DNA of 64,000 nt from an uncultured Lachnospiraceae bacterium (GCA_947571775.1 CANOZK010000008.1:56857-120856), one strand, 5' to 3'. Counted from the stretch's first letter, positions 16,699-26,234 are shown. Numbers and translations: made by a program. The notes: generated by a model not told the origin, from the sequence alone.

Positions 16699-18219
16699 TT
16701 ATATGACTCTTCTTACATCCAGAATGGTTCGGTAAGCTGCGTTATCGCTTACTTTGATTCCTCCGGCCGGATAGGGAGCGCTGTTGGACGCATGTACAAT
16801 CTGGCCATTTCCCATATAAATGGCAATGTGGCTTCCATAGCAAATCAGGTCGCCCGGCTGCGCCTGTGAATAGGGAACGCTCATGCCGTTTGCCATCTGG
16901 GCTTCCGACGTCCGATTTAAGGCCACCCCAAAGTGAGCATACACACTCTGGACAAATCCAGAACAGTCTGCGCCGTTTACCGGGTCAGTTCCGCCCCATA
17001 CATAGGGATTTCCCACAAATTGCAGTGCATAGTTGACAACCTCCTGGCCTGCGCCGCTGCCTGTGGAAACGGCTGGGAGTGTCTCCCCGGTTCCATACCC
17101 CTCGTCTATCACATTGCCGTATTCGTCTGTCTGTACGTCTCCGCTTTCTGTATCTGTAACGAAATCGTCTGTCAGATCTTCTTGGTCTTCCGTATCCTGA
17201 ATGAAAGAGTCATCGTCTGTAAATTCCTCTTCCTCTTCATCCGTCAGATCGGTATCTTCGTATTCATCTGCGAAGTCCTCTGTATCGGTATCTTCGGTAT
17301 CTTCGTTCTCGTCGGTATTGTCCGCAGTCTGTTCCGCAGCGGCGGCTTCTTCTGCTTCTGCTGCTGCTTTTGCCTGTCTCCTGGCTTCTTTTTCCGCCTC
17401 TTCTGCAAGTCTGGCCTCTTCTGCCTTGCGGGCGGCTTCTTCTGCTTCCGCTGCCGCCTCAGCCTGTCTTCTGGCCTCTTCCTCAGCCGCCAGGCGCTCC
17501 TCTTCCAGACGGGCAATTTCTGCGGTCTGCTGTTGCAGTAAGTATGCATATTCTTCTGCCTGTGCCTGTGCAGTAGCAATCTGCGCTTCGTAGTCTTCCG
17601 AAGCCGCTCTCTTATCTGCAAGCTGGCTTTCCAGGGAAACCTTCTGCGCTTCCTGCTGGCTTCTCATATCTACCAGTTCGGCTTTCTCTGCTTCCAGTTG
17701 TACACCTAGTTGTTTTACCCCTTTTACCGTCTCCTCGAATTTTTCCAGATTTGCGCGGTCATATTCATACATCTGCTGTGTATATTCCGCTTTATTTAAC
17801 AGATCCGAAAGATTTTTCGACTCCAGCAGCATCTGGAACCAAGCGGAATTCCCGCCCTTCTCGTAAAGGAACTGAATCCGTTTTTTCATGGATTCGTATT
17901 GCTCGTCTTTTTGTTCCTCTGCTTCTTTCAGATCTTCCTTCGTTTCCTTAATCGCAGTCTCTTTATTTGCAATATCCTGATCCAGCACATTGACAGCGAC
18001 CATGACATTGACCAGTTCCTGATCCAATTCGTTGATCTCTGCACTCAAAGCTTCCTTCTGGGCCTCCAGACTGTCAATTGTTTCATACGCCTCATTTAAG
18101 TTATTGTTGGTTGCCTCCTGCTCCACGCGCAGCTCTTCTTCTTTTGTAGCTCCTACACTTACAACCTGCGAGAAAGTAACAATAAACGCTAACATATAAC
18201 ATACAAGTCTTTTTTTCAT
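16699..18219 (-). CDS. secreted NlpC/P60 peptidoglycan endopeptidase with PcsB-like coiled coil
   Basis: 506 residues. Signal peptide 1-24; a long coiled coil (about 28-300) of the PcsB type, including a conserved GGNSAWFQMLLESKNLSDLL segment; an Ala/Glu-rich helical stretch; a very acidic Asp/Glu/Thr linker (about 300-375); then an NlpC/P60 domain with Cys419 (DCSGF), His464 (GSHIAIYMG) and IVHASN. It would cut stem peptides at the septum or wall. PcsB-like proteins are regulated by binding FtsEX, not seen here. Own promoter upstream. Confidence 0.93.
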   Translation of the reverse strand: MKKRLVCYMLAFIVTFSQVVSVGATKEEELRVEQEATNNNLNEAYETIDSLEAQKEALSAEINELDQELVNVMVAVNVLDQDIANKETAIKETKEDLKEAEEQKDEQYESMKKRIQFLYEKGGNSAWFQMLLESKNLSDLLNKAEYTQQMYEYDRANLEKFEETVKGVKQLGVQLEAEKAELVDMRSQQEAQKVSLESQLADKRAASEDYEAQIATAQAQAEEYAYLLQQQTAEIARLEEERLAAEEEARRQAEAAAEAEEAARKAEEARLAEEAEKEARRQAKAAAEAEEAAAAEQTADNTDENEDTEDTDTEDFADEYEDTDLTDEEEEEFTDDDSFIQDTEDQEDLTDDFVTDTESGDVQTDEYGNVIDEGYGTGETLPAVSTGSGAGQEVVNYALQFVGNPYVWGGTDPVNGADCSGFVQSVYAHFGVALNRTSEAQMANGMSVPYSQAQPGDLICYGSHIAIYMGNGQIVHASNSAPYPAGGIKVSDNAAYRTILDVRRVI

Positions 18220-18288
18220 AATCTCTCAACCCTTCATCTCTTTTATATCCCCAAGCTCCGCTATTGTATGCCTTGCTTCACTGTCCCT

Positions 18289-18317
18289 ATCATACCACAC
18301 TCTTTTTCCAGATTCAA
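18289..18317 (-). promoter_or_regulatory. promoter of the NlpC/P60 gene
   Basis: Minus strand TTGAAT (18317-18312), 17-base spacer ending in GTGTGG, TATGAT (18294-18289), 69 bases before the ATG. Confidence 0.7.
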
Positions 18318-18397
18318 GAGTAAAATTAAAAAAATTAAATACTTTTGTAACATTTTTATAATTTATGAGAAACAATATAACGATTTCAGGTAAAAAA

Positions 18398-18427
18398 AGA
18401 GATACCCAGCTTTCACCAGATATCTCT
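18398..18427 (-). terminator. terminator of the repeat-bearing hydrolase gene
   Basis: Minus strand AGAGATA / TATCTCT stem with a 16-base loop followed by TTTTTT, ten bases after the stop at 18437. Confidence 0.75.
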
Positions 18428-18436
18428 GTCCGGCAG

Positions 18437-19981
18437 TTATTCGCCGCCGCCAAACATATTTTCCAGAACCTGACCAGCACTTTTCGTCTTGTAGCCATCT
18501 GGATCTGAGAGTGTCTTTGTGTTCCATCTGAGTATATTGCTGGCCCTGATGTAAGAAGAACCCACACTGCAAGATAAATTGAATTTCTTTACCAGACTGG
18601 GATAATACTGGTTCATATACTGCTTCGCCAGTTCGACTGCCTCGCTGTCGTACCCCCCAGAAGGCGTTGTCGTCCCATTAATCTGAACGCAAGGGGGTGT
18701 GGAATGGACGATTACCAGACTGCCGTCCGAACATTGGCCAATAACAATAAAAGTATGCCCGGACATACTGCCTACATCCCCAGCTTTGAACCGTCCCAGA
18801 TAATTACTTTGACTCAATTTGGACTGGGACCACAACGCCCCGTAGCCCCGGCTGGCATATACGCTGGCAATGGTAGAAGCCTCTGCTACGTATCCGCTGC
18901 CCACGCCGCTCTGCGTCTCCATCACCTGATAAGTGCTCCAGCCCACGAACCCGGAACAATCCAGGCCCTTTGCCCTGGTGGTAACAGACAAATCCATAAA
19001 ATTAGCATAATTATAAGAACTGCCTTTGGAGTTAAACCAGGTCACCCATTCGGGATAAACCCCTATGTATGTAGCCGTAGGCTGCGCCCATCCGCCTCCC
19101 CATACGTACAGCGTCTTTCCTACCGGCTGCAATGCACCAAGGAGGAAATTCTTAATCGTGTGGGCCTCTCCCGGTTGATCGATGGTTGCATCACTTTCAT
19201 TAACCTCATATTCCAGGACCCCGGTTGAGTCGAAATGATACGTCTTATTGCTGATGGTCTGCGTACCAGTCAGCCTTGCCCCTTTGTTTTTTGCTTTCTT
19301 AGACAGATAGTACTTATCGCCGTTGTAGGTCAGCCACCCAGTTTTTACGTAGCCTTCGTCCTCAAAATAATACCAGTCGTTTCCGATTTGCTGCCACGCC
19401 TTATAAGTACCGGTCAGTGTGAAATAATATCTCTTGCTGTCAATGGTTTTCCAGCCTACCAGCAAACTTCCGTTTTCCGTGGCATAATAATATTTCTTGC
19501 CGACTTTGAGCAGCTCATCTGCGTGCATAATCCCTGTCGTTTTATCTAGGAAATATTTCTTTTTCTCCCCGGCAGAATTCTTTTCTGTAAGCCACCCGTA
19601 ACGCATGGAGCCGGGAGTGTTACTCTTATTAAAATAATACCAGTCCTCGTCGATCTGCTGCCATCCGGTAACCATCACGCCGTCTTGGCCCAGATAATAT
19701 TGCAGTCCGTCCGGTTTTGCTGTGACAAGTTCATTTTCTGCCATCGCGCCGTTTTTTGGCTTTAAATAATAATATTTGCTGTTGTAAAATACCCAGTCCC
19801 CTTTGACCTTCTTGTTATTTTTATAATAATACCAGATGTTATTTTGCTTTATCCAGCCGTTCTTAGCCGCGGCCTGTACCTCCACCGCTGTGGACTGCGC
19901 CGCGGCGCTTCCTGCCAGCAAAAGCATCAGAATAAAGAAACCTAAAATTTTCCAGCTTACACGTCTTCTCCTCATTGTCAT
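18437..19981 (-). CDS. secreted cell-wall hydrolase with choline-binding-like repeats and NlpC/P60-type domain
   Basis: 514 residues. Signal peptide 1-38; then about ten tandem cell-wall-binding repeats of the CW_binding_1 type (GWIKQNNIWYYY, GWQQIDEDWYYF, GWKTIDSKRYYF, GWLTYNGDKYYL) to about residue 255; then an NlpC/P60-like amidohydrolase with Cys342 (LDCSGFVGW) and His409 (MSGHTFIVIG). Such repeats bind choline or other glycan decorations in Firmicutes, which matches the presence of a LicD gene in the island. Perfect sigma-A promoter and its own terminator, so monocistronic. Catalytic specificity is unknown. Confidence 0.88.
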   Translation of the reverse strand: MTMRRRRVSWKILGFFILMLLLAGSAAAQSTAVEVQAAAKNGWIKQNNIWYYYKNNKKVKGDWVFYNSKYYYLKPKNGAMAENELVTAKPDGLQYYLGQDGVMVTGWQQIDEDWYYFNKSNTPGSMRYGWLTEKNSAGEKKKYFLDKTTGIMHADELLKVGKKYYYATENGSLLVGWKTIDSKRYYFTLTGTYKAWQQIGNDWYYFEDEGYVKTGWLTYNGDKYYLSKKAKNKGARLTGTQTISNKTYHFDSTGVLEYEVNESDATIDQPGEAHTIKNFLLGALQPVGKTLYVWGGGWAQPTATYIGVYPEWVTWFNSKGSSYNYANFMDLSVTTRAKGLDCSGFVGWSTYQVMETQSGVGSGYVAEASTIASVYASRGYGALWSQSKLSQSNYLGRFKAGDVGSMSGHTFIVIGQCSDGSLVIVHSTPPCVQINGTTTPSGGYDSEAVELAKQYMNQYYPSLVKKFNLSCSVGSSYIRASNILRWNTKTLSDPDGYKTKSAGQVLENMFGGGE

Positions 19982-20075
19982 CGCCCATCCTTTTACGAAA
20001 TATTACCTTTTCTCTACATTTGATCGCTGAATCAAACGGATTTTATTAAATGATTATTACAATAATATTTCGCTT

Positions 20076-20104
20076 ATTATAACGTGAAAACGGGAAATTG
20101 TCAA
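20076..20104 (-). promoter_or_regulatory. consensus sigma-A promoter of the repeat-bearing hydrolase
   Basis: Minus strand TTGACA (20104-20099), 17-base spacer, TATAAT (20081-20076). Both hexamers are perfect. Confidence 0.85.
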
Positions 20105-20166
20105 CAGAAAAGTAAAATCCTGTTACTATTTGTTATGGTTTCCGATAACAGGAGGGTACTAAACGC

Positions 20167-21306
20167 TTACGTTCCTTGCAGCACCCGATCCAAAATCTCC
20201 GCAAAAGGTTCCATAGCATTTTTCACCTCTTGAAGTGTATTTGTCTGTGCGCCCGCTTCCAGCAAAATGGCACGAGGGCGCAGGTGCAGATTATAGCGCA
20301 AACTGGATAAATAAATGTTGCGGCTCAAGCCAGGATAATATTGAGCGGCCTGCAAATTTAACTGGAAGGAAAAGGCCAAGTTTTCCTGTACATAAGGATT
20401 GGGAAGATATTCAACCTCCCCGTTCAGCGCACTATAACTAAGGCCGTTAAAGAACATAAATTTTGCCGTATCTTTTCCGTTGACCTCTGTCACCAGACGC
20501 CGGCCCTCCGCCACCCCGTCCCGGTGCAGGTCAATCACCACCTCAATGGTGGGATTTTCCGCCAAAATCTGTTCCACAGCCGCCATCGAATAATCATATG
20601 CACTATTCCGGTCTATCACACCGTCCACCACATCAAAAGTGTCTGTGTTGTGGATGACTCCATAGCCATATTGATCCTGAAGCAGTCCAGTCAGATAATT
20701 CCCCACCCCGACCACTGTATGCTCCGGATTTCCCTCCTCAGAGTCTGCGAATCCCTCCTGCGAATGGGTATGGTAAATCAGAATCTGCGGCACCTTTGGA
20801 TTCTTTTCCAGAGTCATGTCCAGATCCAACAATCCCGAAGCGTTGATCCGCGTCTCGTCCACCGCCGTGGTGCTGTCCACGATAAAAAAATTCCCTAGCA
20901 AGTAGTCGTAATCTTCCAACTGCTCTCTGCTAATCTCCACCTGGGGCTCCACAGCCGCTGAAGCGCTCTCGGCGTTTTCTGAGACCACCTCTTCTTCTTG
21001 TTCAGGCGGCTCCTCCTCCTGTACTTGTTCCTTTTCCTGAGCAAGCTGGTTCTCCCCTTCCACTTGCTCTTCCAGATACTTGGCATTTGCCTCTATGATT
21101 TTATCATAGGTATATTCATCCTCTATGGCAGGCCCGTACACCGCCTGATGCTTCATATATCCATAGACAGGGAACTGATGGAACAGCTTATCCACCATCC
21201 CTGTCTGCTGCTGCGGCGCAGGATAAAAACCGGGTAAATATATAAAAAGCAGTCCAATCATGCACAGACAAAGCAGGATACAAATAAATTTCTGCCAGTT
21301 GGTCAA
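20167..21306 (-). CDS. spoIIP: stage II sporulation protein P
   Basis: Peptidoglycan amidase/endopeptidase of the DMP machine that drives engulfment of the forespore. 379 residues with an N-terminal membrane anchor (FICILLCLCMIGLLFIYLP), an acidic Glu/Gln linker (about 85-120) and the SpoIIP domain: IYHTHSQEGF with the catalytic His and Glu, then VVIDLHRDG and a C-terminal LLEAGAQTNTLQEV. The start is TTG, preceded by GGGGTGAT; no in-frame ATG is available. It follows gpr by 40 bases, a normal clostridial pairing. Confidence 0.95.
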   Translation of the reverse strand: MTNWQKFICILLCLCMIGLLFIYLPGFYPAPQQQTGMVDKLFHQFPVYGYMKHQAVYGPAIEDEYTYDKIIEANAKYLEEQVEGENQLAQEKEQVQEEEPPEQEEEVVSENAESASAAVEPQVEISREQLEDYDYLLGNFFIVDSTTAVDETRINASGLLDLDMTLEKNPKVPQILIYHTHSQEGFADSEEGNPEHTVVGVGNYLTGLLQDQYGYGVIHNTDTFDVVDGVIDRNSAYDYSMAAVEQILAENPTIEVVIDLHRDGVAEGRRLVTEVNGKDTAKFMFFNGLSYSALNGEVEYLPNPYVQENLAFSFQLNLQAAQYYPGLSRNIYLSSLRYNLHLRPRAILLEAGAQTNTLQEVKNAMEPFAEILDRVLQGT

Positions 21307-21346
21307 CCAATCACCCCATAGTTGTTATATGAAGCGATCGGCCAGA

Positions 21347-22255
21347 TTATACGTCCTCTAAAGCAATATTCAGTGCCTCCGAGATGGTAAAACCCAGCCG
21401 TTTCATAGTTTCGTCCACATCTTTGGGCGTCACAAACATTGTGTGCAGATGCGGGGAAATCATTTCCTCCAGAAATTCCTTGCGTTCCTGTTCCTCCAGG
21501 GTATCCAAAAGATGCGCCATGGCATCGTGTACGATGGTCGCCGCGTCCACCACTGTGGGAATCCCAATGCCGATCACTTGTACTCCCAACGTTTCCGCAT
21601 TCAATCCGTCCCGGTGGTTGCCGATTCCAGAGCCGGGATTGATGCCTGTATCTGTAATCTGAATGGTACGATTCAGCCTTTTGGTGCTGCGGGCAGCCAG
21701 CGCATCCACGGCAATGACCACATCCGGCTTTGTCTCATCCACAACTCCCTGGATAATCTCCAGAGTTTCCATCCCAGTCTGTGCCATAACCCCTGGTACG
21801 ATTGCGCTGACTGCATGGGCACGGTCTTCCCCCATCCCCAGCGTCCCGTATTCCCGTAACACATGACGTGTAATATGCAGGTTTTGAACGACATTTGGAC
21901 CCAGGGCGTCGGGAGTCACATCCCGGTTTCCCAAACCCACCACCAGCACGGATTTTTCTTTATCCAGGGACGCCAGCTTGCGCAGATGTCTGGCCAGCTC
22001 TTTGGAAATTTCGCGGTGATAGTCCTGATCCGGCACAGACATATTGGGGGCTTCCATAGTAATGTAAATCCCCTGGGGCTTCCCCATCGCCTTGGCCCCC
22101 TTCTCTGTCTCAATCCTAACCAGCGTAGTCTGGATATCCTTTTCCTCGTCATAGGATTCCTCAATGACTACTCCGCTTATCTCCACATTGTCCTCTTCAA
22201 AACGCTCCTTTGTCTCCAGGGCCAGATCCGTCCGAATTCTGTAATTCGCCTGCAT
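21347..22255 (-). CDS. gpr: germination protease (spore protease GPR)
   Basis: Degrades small acid-soluble proteins during germination; made as a zymogen. 302 residues beginning NYRIRTDLALETKE, where the propeptide is normally removed just after the first residues, with the family segments SVLVVGLGNRDVTPDALGP, VSAIVPGVMAQTGMET and VIAVDALAARS. AGGAGG precedes the ATG. Together with spoIIP this shows an endospore former. Confidence 0.97.
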   Translation of the reverse strand: MQANYRIRTDLALETKERFEEDNVEISGVVIEESYDEEKDIQTTLVRIETEKGAKAMGKPQGIYITMEAPNMSVPDQDYHREISKELARHLRKLASLDKEKSVLVVGLGNRDVTPDALGPNVVQNLHITRHVLREYGTLGMGEDRAHAVSAIVPGVMAQTGMETLEIIQGVVDETKPDVVIAVDALAARSTKRLNRTIQITDTGINPGSGIGNHRDGLNAETLGVQVIGIGIPTVVDAATIVHDAMAHLLDTLEEQERKEFLEEMISPHLHTMFVTPKDVDETMKRLGFTISEALNIALEDV

Positions 22256-22361
22256 CCTATCTCTCCTCCTGTATCTATTATGTACTCTAGGAATTTTCCA
22301 AGAGCACGCTATTTATGATAGGATTACTATGCCCTTTTCTGAGACAAATATCCATTTCCTT

Positions 22362-23213
22362 TTATTCATCTTCTTTTTCCAGCAGCAGACGGTAAATCTC
22401 CCGTTTTCCCACCCCCCGGTCACGGGCGACCTGTTTCATCGCCTCTTTTCTGGAAAGTCCCTGCGCCTCGTAATAACTCATATGTTCCTCTATCTGCATC
22501 TCTTCCCATTGTGCCTGCCGCTCTTCTTTTAACTCCTGAGCGCTCTTTCCCTCGATAACCAGCACACACTCTCCTTTGACCTCCTGGTTTTTTATCTGTT
22601 CCAGCAGATTTTCCAGCGTGGTCCGATATACCGTTTCATGGCATTTCGTCAACTCACGGCACAAAGAAACTTTCCGGCTGCTGCCTAAAACCAGCGCAAG
22701 CTCCCCCAGCGTGCGCGCCAGACGATGCGGCGCTTCGTACAAAACGATCGTCCGCGTTTCTTTTGTCAGACTCTCCAACCGTTCCTTTCGTCTCTTCGTA
22801 TCCATAGGAAGAAATCCCTCAAAGGCAAAGCTGCGGGCAGGCAACCCGGACAATGTAAGGCCCAAAATACAAGCCGCCGCCCCTGGCAAAGCCGTCACCG
22901 CGATCCCCTGCTCATAACATAACTTGACCAAATCTTCCCCTGGGTCAGAGATACCCGGCGTTCCCGCGTCGGTCACCAACGCAATATCCTGTCCCTGCAA
23001 AAGCTTTTCCACCAGCACAGGGCCTTTTTTTCTCTGATTGTGTTCATGATAACTGGTAATGGGCGTATGGATATCGTAATGATTCAATAGCTTGATACTG
23101 TTTCTAGTATCCTCTGCTGCAATCAAATCCACCTCTTTTAACACACGCAGCACACGCAGCGTAATGTCCTCCAGGTTCCCAATCGGCGTGGCGCATAAAT
23201 ATAACGTTCCCAA
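22362..23213 (-). CDS. rsmI: 16S rRNA 2'-O-ribose C1402 methyltransferase
   Basis: Methylates C1402 of 16S rRNA with SAM. 283 residues with the tetrapyrrole-methylase-like fold: LYLCATPIGNLEDITLRVL, IAAEDTRNS, VTDAGTPGISDPGE, ALPGAAACILGLTLSG. The start is TTG at 23213, with AAAGGGGG eight bases upstream, and lies three bases after the trmN6 stop. Part of the holB-ricT-trmN6-rsmI run common in Firmicutes. Confidence 0.96.
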   Translation of the reverse strand: MGTLYLCATPIGNLEDITLRVLRVLKEVDLIAAEDTRNSIKLLNHYDIHTPITSYHEHNQRKKGPVLVEKLLQGQDIALVTDAGTPGISDPGEDLVKLCYEQGIAVTALPGAAACILGLTLSGLPARSFAFEGFLPMDTKRRKERLESLTKETRTIVLYEAPHRLARTLGELALVLGSSRKVSLCRELTKCHETVYRTTLENLLEQIKNQEVKGECVLVIEGKSAQELKEERQAQWEEMQIEEHMSYYEAQGLSRKEAMKQVARDRGVGKREIYRLLLEKEDE

Positions 23214-23216
23214 GGC

Positions 23217-23966
23217 TCAGTCCCCCTTTCCTCCATAATAGACATCCAGCGCTTCCTGTGTATAGACGCCCGGTTTCTTATATAGGATAAAAGGCTTTTC
23301 CACGGTCATCCTAGGATTTCCCCCCGAAATTCCTTCCAAAAGCACCATATTCGGCTCCTTGTCCACATAAGGGTGAACCAGACGCATCCGCTTAGGTTCC
23401 AGGCCGTACTGCACCATCCTGGGCAGGATTTCCCCCAGCCGAAACGGACGATGGATCATATAAAATCTGCCCCTGGGCCGTAATAGATTTGCCGCCTGAC
23501 GGATGACGTCCTCCAGCGTGCATAAAATCTCATGCCGGGCAACGGCCTTTTCCATACGGGCATTGGTCAGGCCGTGATGATAGATCATATACGGCGGATT
23601 GCAGGTGATAACGTCAAAAGAAGCCCCTCCAAAGATGGCGGAGGCTTCTTTGATATCTCCTGTCACAATTGTGATTTCCTTTTCCAAATGATTGTGGATA
23701 ACGCTTCTTCTCGCCATCTGTGCACAGTCCGGCTGGATCTCCAGCCCCACCACATGGCTCCCTTTCTTTCTGGCTCTCAAAAGGAGCGGGATAATGCCTG
23801 TCCCGCATCCCATGTCCAAAATCCGATCCGAATCCTGCGCACGGGCAAACCAGGACAGCAGCACCGCATCCGCGCCAAAACAAAATTTATTCGGATTCTG
23901 GATAATCTCATAGCCATTTTGCAGATCATCCAGACGCTCGCCCGGCAGTAATTTACTCTTCGTCAA
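23217..23966 (-). CDS. trmN6: tRNA1(Val) A37 N6-methyltransferase-like protein
   Basis: Class I SAM methyltransferase of the TrmN6/YabB group. 249 residues: SAM-binding ILDMGCGTGIIPLLL (about 42-56) and the N6-adenine motif NPPY in VITCNPPYM (about 121). Start is TTG at 23966 after GGGAGGG, overlapping the ricT stop by 14 bases. Substrate position is assumed from the family. Confidence 0.9.
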   Translation of the reverse strand: MTKSKLLPGERLDDLQNGYEIIQNPNKFCFGADAVLLSWFARAQDSDRILDMGCGTGIIPLLLRARKKGSHVVGLEIQPDCAQMARRSVIHNHLEKEITIVTGDIKEASAIFGGASFDVITCNPPYMIYHHGLTNARMEKAVARHEILCTLEDVIRQAANLLRPRGRFYMIHRPFRLGEILPRMVQYGLEPKRMRLVHPYVDKEPNMVLLEGISGGNPRMTVEKPFILYKKPGVYTQEALDVYYGGKGD

Positions 23967-24855
23967 AACTGGACTGCCCTCCCTTATCTTCCAATTGCTT
24001 CAATTCCCGAAATTCTTCTTCCGACAATTTTACCTTTTTCTTCCTGGGACGGAATTTCAGCTCTTCCACCTTATAATCCCGCATCTCCTTCTCGTCGTTG
24101 ACCTCCACCAGTACGCGCACATACTGCCGCAGAACGCTGACGCTGTGGACTTTTCCCTGCAAGCCCTCCTTGGTAGTCACCATATCGCCAATTCCCGGAA
24201 GCTTCCGGTTCAGCTCCTCGTAAATCTCCTGCTCATTTTTCAGGCAGCACATCAGCCGGCCGCAGGCGCCGGAAATCTTCGTCTGATTTAACGACAAATT
24301 CTGTTCCTTCGCCATCTTGATAGAAACCGGAGCAAATTCTGTGAGATACGTATGGCAGCAAAGGGGACGGCCGCAAATGCCGATGCCGCCCATAATCTTC
24401 GTCTCATCCCGCACGCCGATCTGCCGCAGTTCGATACGCGTCTTAAACACAGAGGCCAAATCCTTTACCAGCGCCCGAAAGTCCACTCGTCCGTCCGCTG
24501 TAAAATAAAACAACACTTTATTGTTATCAAATGTATATTCCGCATCGATTAACTTCATCCCCAGATGGTGATCCTGGATTTTCTTTAGGCAAATCTCAAA
24601 CGCCTCTTTTTCTTTCTCCCGGTTTTTCTCCTCCCGCTCTTCATCCTCCTGGGTGGCCATTCGCAACACGTCTTTGAGTGGCTGTACCACCATATGATCC
24701 TCCACTTCTCTGGGCGCCAGAACTACGTGTCCATATTCCATGCCCCTTGCAGTCTCTACAATTACATGGCTTCCTACATGGATATCGTAATCCTTTGGAC
24801 CAAAATAATAAATCTTCCCCACATTGCGAAATCTTACGCCAATCACTTTCGTCAT
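23953..24855 (-). CDS. ricT: RicT/PSP1-family regulator of RNA processing and sporulation
   Basis: 300 residues from ATG 24855, which has GGGAGA seven bases upstream; the reading to 24912 lies inside holB. Family signature: VRFRNVGKIYYFGP, TARGMEYGHVV, and the Cys-rich GGIGICGRPLCCHTYLTEF with SGACGRLMCCLKNEQ, which bind iron-sulfur clusters in RicAFT. In Bacillus this complex stimulates RNase Y and helps sporulation and biofilm formation. One base after holB. Confidence 0.95.
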   Translation of the reverse strand: MTKVIGVRFRNVGKIYYFGPKDYDIHVGSHVIVETARGMEYGHVVLAPREVEDHMVVQPLKDVLRMATQEDEEREEKNREKEKEAFEICLKKIQDHHLGMKLIDAEYTFDNNKVLFYFTADGRVDFRALVKDLASVFKTRIELRQIGVRDETKIMGGIGICGRPLCCHTYLTEFAPVSIKMAKEQNLSLNQTKISGACGRLMCCLKNEQEIYEELNRKLPGIGDMVTTKEGLQGKVHSVSVLRQYVRVLVEVNDEKEMRDYKVEELKFRPRKKKVKLSEEEFRELKQLEDKGGQSSFDEE

Positions 24856-24856
24856 G

Positions 24857-25846
24857 CTATTTCTCCCTGATTGCACAAAACAGCAACTCCATCGCCAGTT
24901 CAAAATTGACATTTGCTCTCAGCCGGACTTTCGCTTTGTCCGTAGCATGGATGATATTGTCAATCCCCTCGTAAGAGTGTTCGCTGGCCTGCTGCTTAAT
25001 GGTATTGATTTCTTTTTTAAACACCAGATGATCTACTTCCCGTGTAGCCTTAAACATCAGCACATCCCGGAACCACACCTGGAAAATATCCAGATAATCG
25101 TAAATATTCCCCTGTTCCTGGGACATCTTCCCCAAAATCTCGATCCATTCATGAACTTCCATCTTGGAGGCTTGTTTTAGCAAATACAAAGCCTTGCGCA
25201 TCGTATCGCCGAATCCATCCGAATCCGCCGACTGCCTGGCCTTGCCAATATTTCCCTGTGCAAAAGCCGCCTGCACAGCCGCCTCCTGCTCTGGCACATG
25301 CATCTGTTCCACCAGATACCGCTTCACCAGCGCATCGCTGACCGGGCGCACATCCAACCGCACACAGCGGGAGCAGATCGTCGGAAGCAGCGCGTCCACA
25401 TTGGCCGTAAGCAGCAAAAACACCGCATACTCCGGCGGATCTTCTATCGTCTTCAACATCGCGTTCTGTGCCTGCGGAGTCATCTTGTCCGCATCCGTAA
25501 TGATATAGATTTTATACCGCCCCCTGTACGGCCGGATAGCCGCATCTTCTACCACCTGTGCGCGGATCTCCTCCACCCCGATGGAATTGCGCTTCTCACG
25601 CTGCACATATATGATATCTGGATGAACTTTCTTGTCCGCCTTTTTGCAGGACTCACAGACCTTGCATGGGACACCGCCGCCCTGCTCGCACTGTAAGGCC
25701 ATCGCGTATGCATCGGCAAGCAGCTTCTTTCCCGAACCGTGTTGCCCTGCCAGTATATAGGCATGGGCAACTTTATCCTGCAAAATAGAATTCTTCATAT
25801 GGCTGATCATCTGCTCCTGACCCACAATGGATTCAAAATCTTTCAT
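24857..25846 (-). CDS. holB: DNA polymerase III delta' subunit
   Basis: Clamp-loader AAA+ subunit. 329 residues: Walker A-like GQHGSGKK (about 34-41), a zinc module with CKVCESC (about 60-66), IITDADKMTPQAQNAMLKTIEDPPE, and the SRC sensor stretch TICSRCVRLD. Head of the ricT-trmN6-rsmI unit. tmk, often next to holB, is not upstream; instead the composition drops to AT-rich island DNA immediately beyond. Confidence 0.95.
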   Translation of the reverse strand: MKDFESIVGQEQMISHMKNSILQDKVAHAYILAGQHGSGKKLLADAYAMALQCEQGGGVPCKVCESCKKADKKVHPDIIYVQREKRNSIGVEEIRAQVVEDAAIRPYRGRYKIYIITDADKMTPQAQNAMLKTIEDPPEYAVFLLLTANVDALLPTICSRCVRLDVRPVSDALVKRYLVEQMHVPEQEAAVQAAFAQGNIGKARQSADSDGFGDTMRKALYLLKQASKMEVHEWIEILGKMSQEQGNIYDYLDIFQVWFRDVLMFKATREVDHLVFKKEINTIKQQASEHSYEGIDNIIHATDKAKVRLRANVNFELAMELLFCAIREK

Positions 25847-26234
25847 ATAAGAATCTTCCTCCCTCGTAACTTATCTGGTTATTATAACATACTTGTGTGG
25901 GAAGAAACAGTATTTATTTTTTTATAAGGAAAAATGCAGGCTCTTGGTTTCTTTCGCCCTAAAATAGATTTGATTAGACATATATTCCATACGAAGCCCG
26001 CATAGCCCACTAAAGCATTCATTAATCATTTTTTCTTCATTATTCTGTCAGCTTTTCTATACATTCAAAACTATACTATTTACACTTAAATACCATATTG
26101 AGTAATTTCAGCTTTAATCCTTTCTATGGCACCTATACATGTATTTTTTCTTTGACTAAAGTTATATCATTTGTCCTCAACGCGCAGATGTTTGCAGAGA
26201 TCAGCTTCTAACGCATAGGAAGCGTCGATTACAT
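25847..26234. other. 388-base junction between core genes and the glycan island
   Basis: Gene-free stretch where base composition changes from the G+C-balanced holB run to very AT-rich DNA. It contains the oxidoreductase remnant at 26092-26170 described separately. I see no integrase, tRNA end or clear terminator. Confidence 0.6.
26092..26170 (-). pseudogene. remnant of a second Gfo/Idh-type oxidoreductase gene
   Basis: 79 bases closely resemble 26695-26765 inside the intact oxidoreductase. On the minus strand, with one base missing, it reads LVKEKI (shift) CIGAIERIKAEITQYG then a stop, against LIKKKITCIGPIKRINAEIAQYG in the intact gene. It is the tail of a diverged relative, not an exact duplication. 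Confidence 0.65.

Noticed and set aside
17201..17593. Long Ser/Ala-rich plus-strand frame opposite the NlpC/P60 gene
   Set aside because: It is the antisense of a low-complexity Glu/Ala/Asp coding stretch.
18220..18436. Possible c-di-AMP riboswitch before the NlpC/P60 hydrolase gene
   Set aside because: Such leaders are common before wall hydrolases in Firmicutes, but no conserved core was visible here; only promoter and upstream terminator.
22405..22420. C6 and G6 runs in core genes (also near 12110, 18653, 46950)
   Set aside because: Six bases is common and rarely slips; these were not counted as contingency tracts, unlike the four runs of nine.
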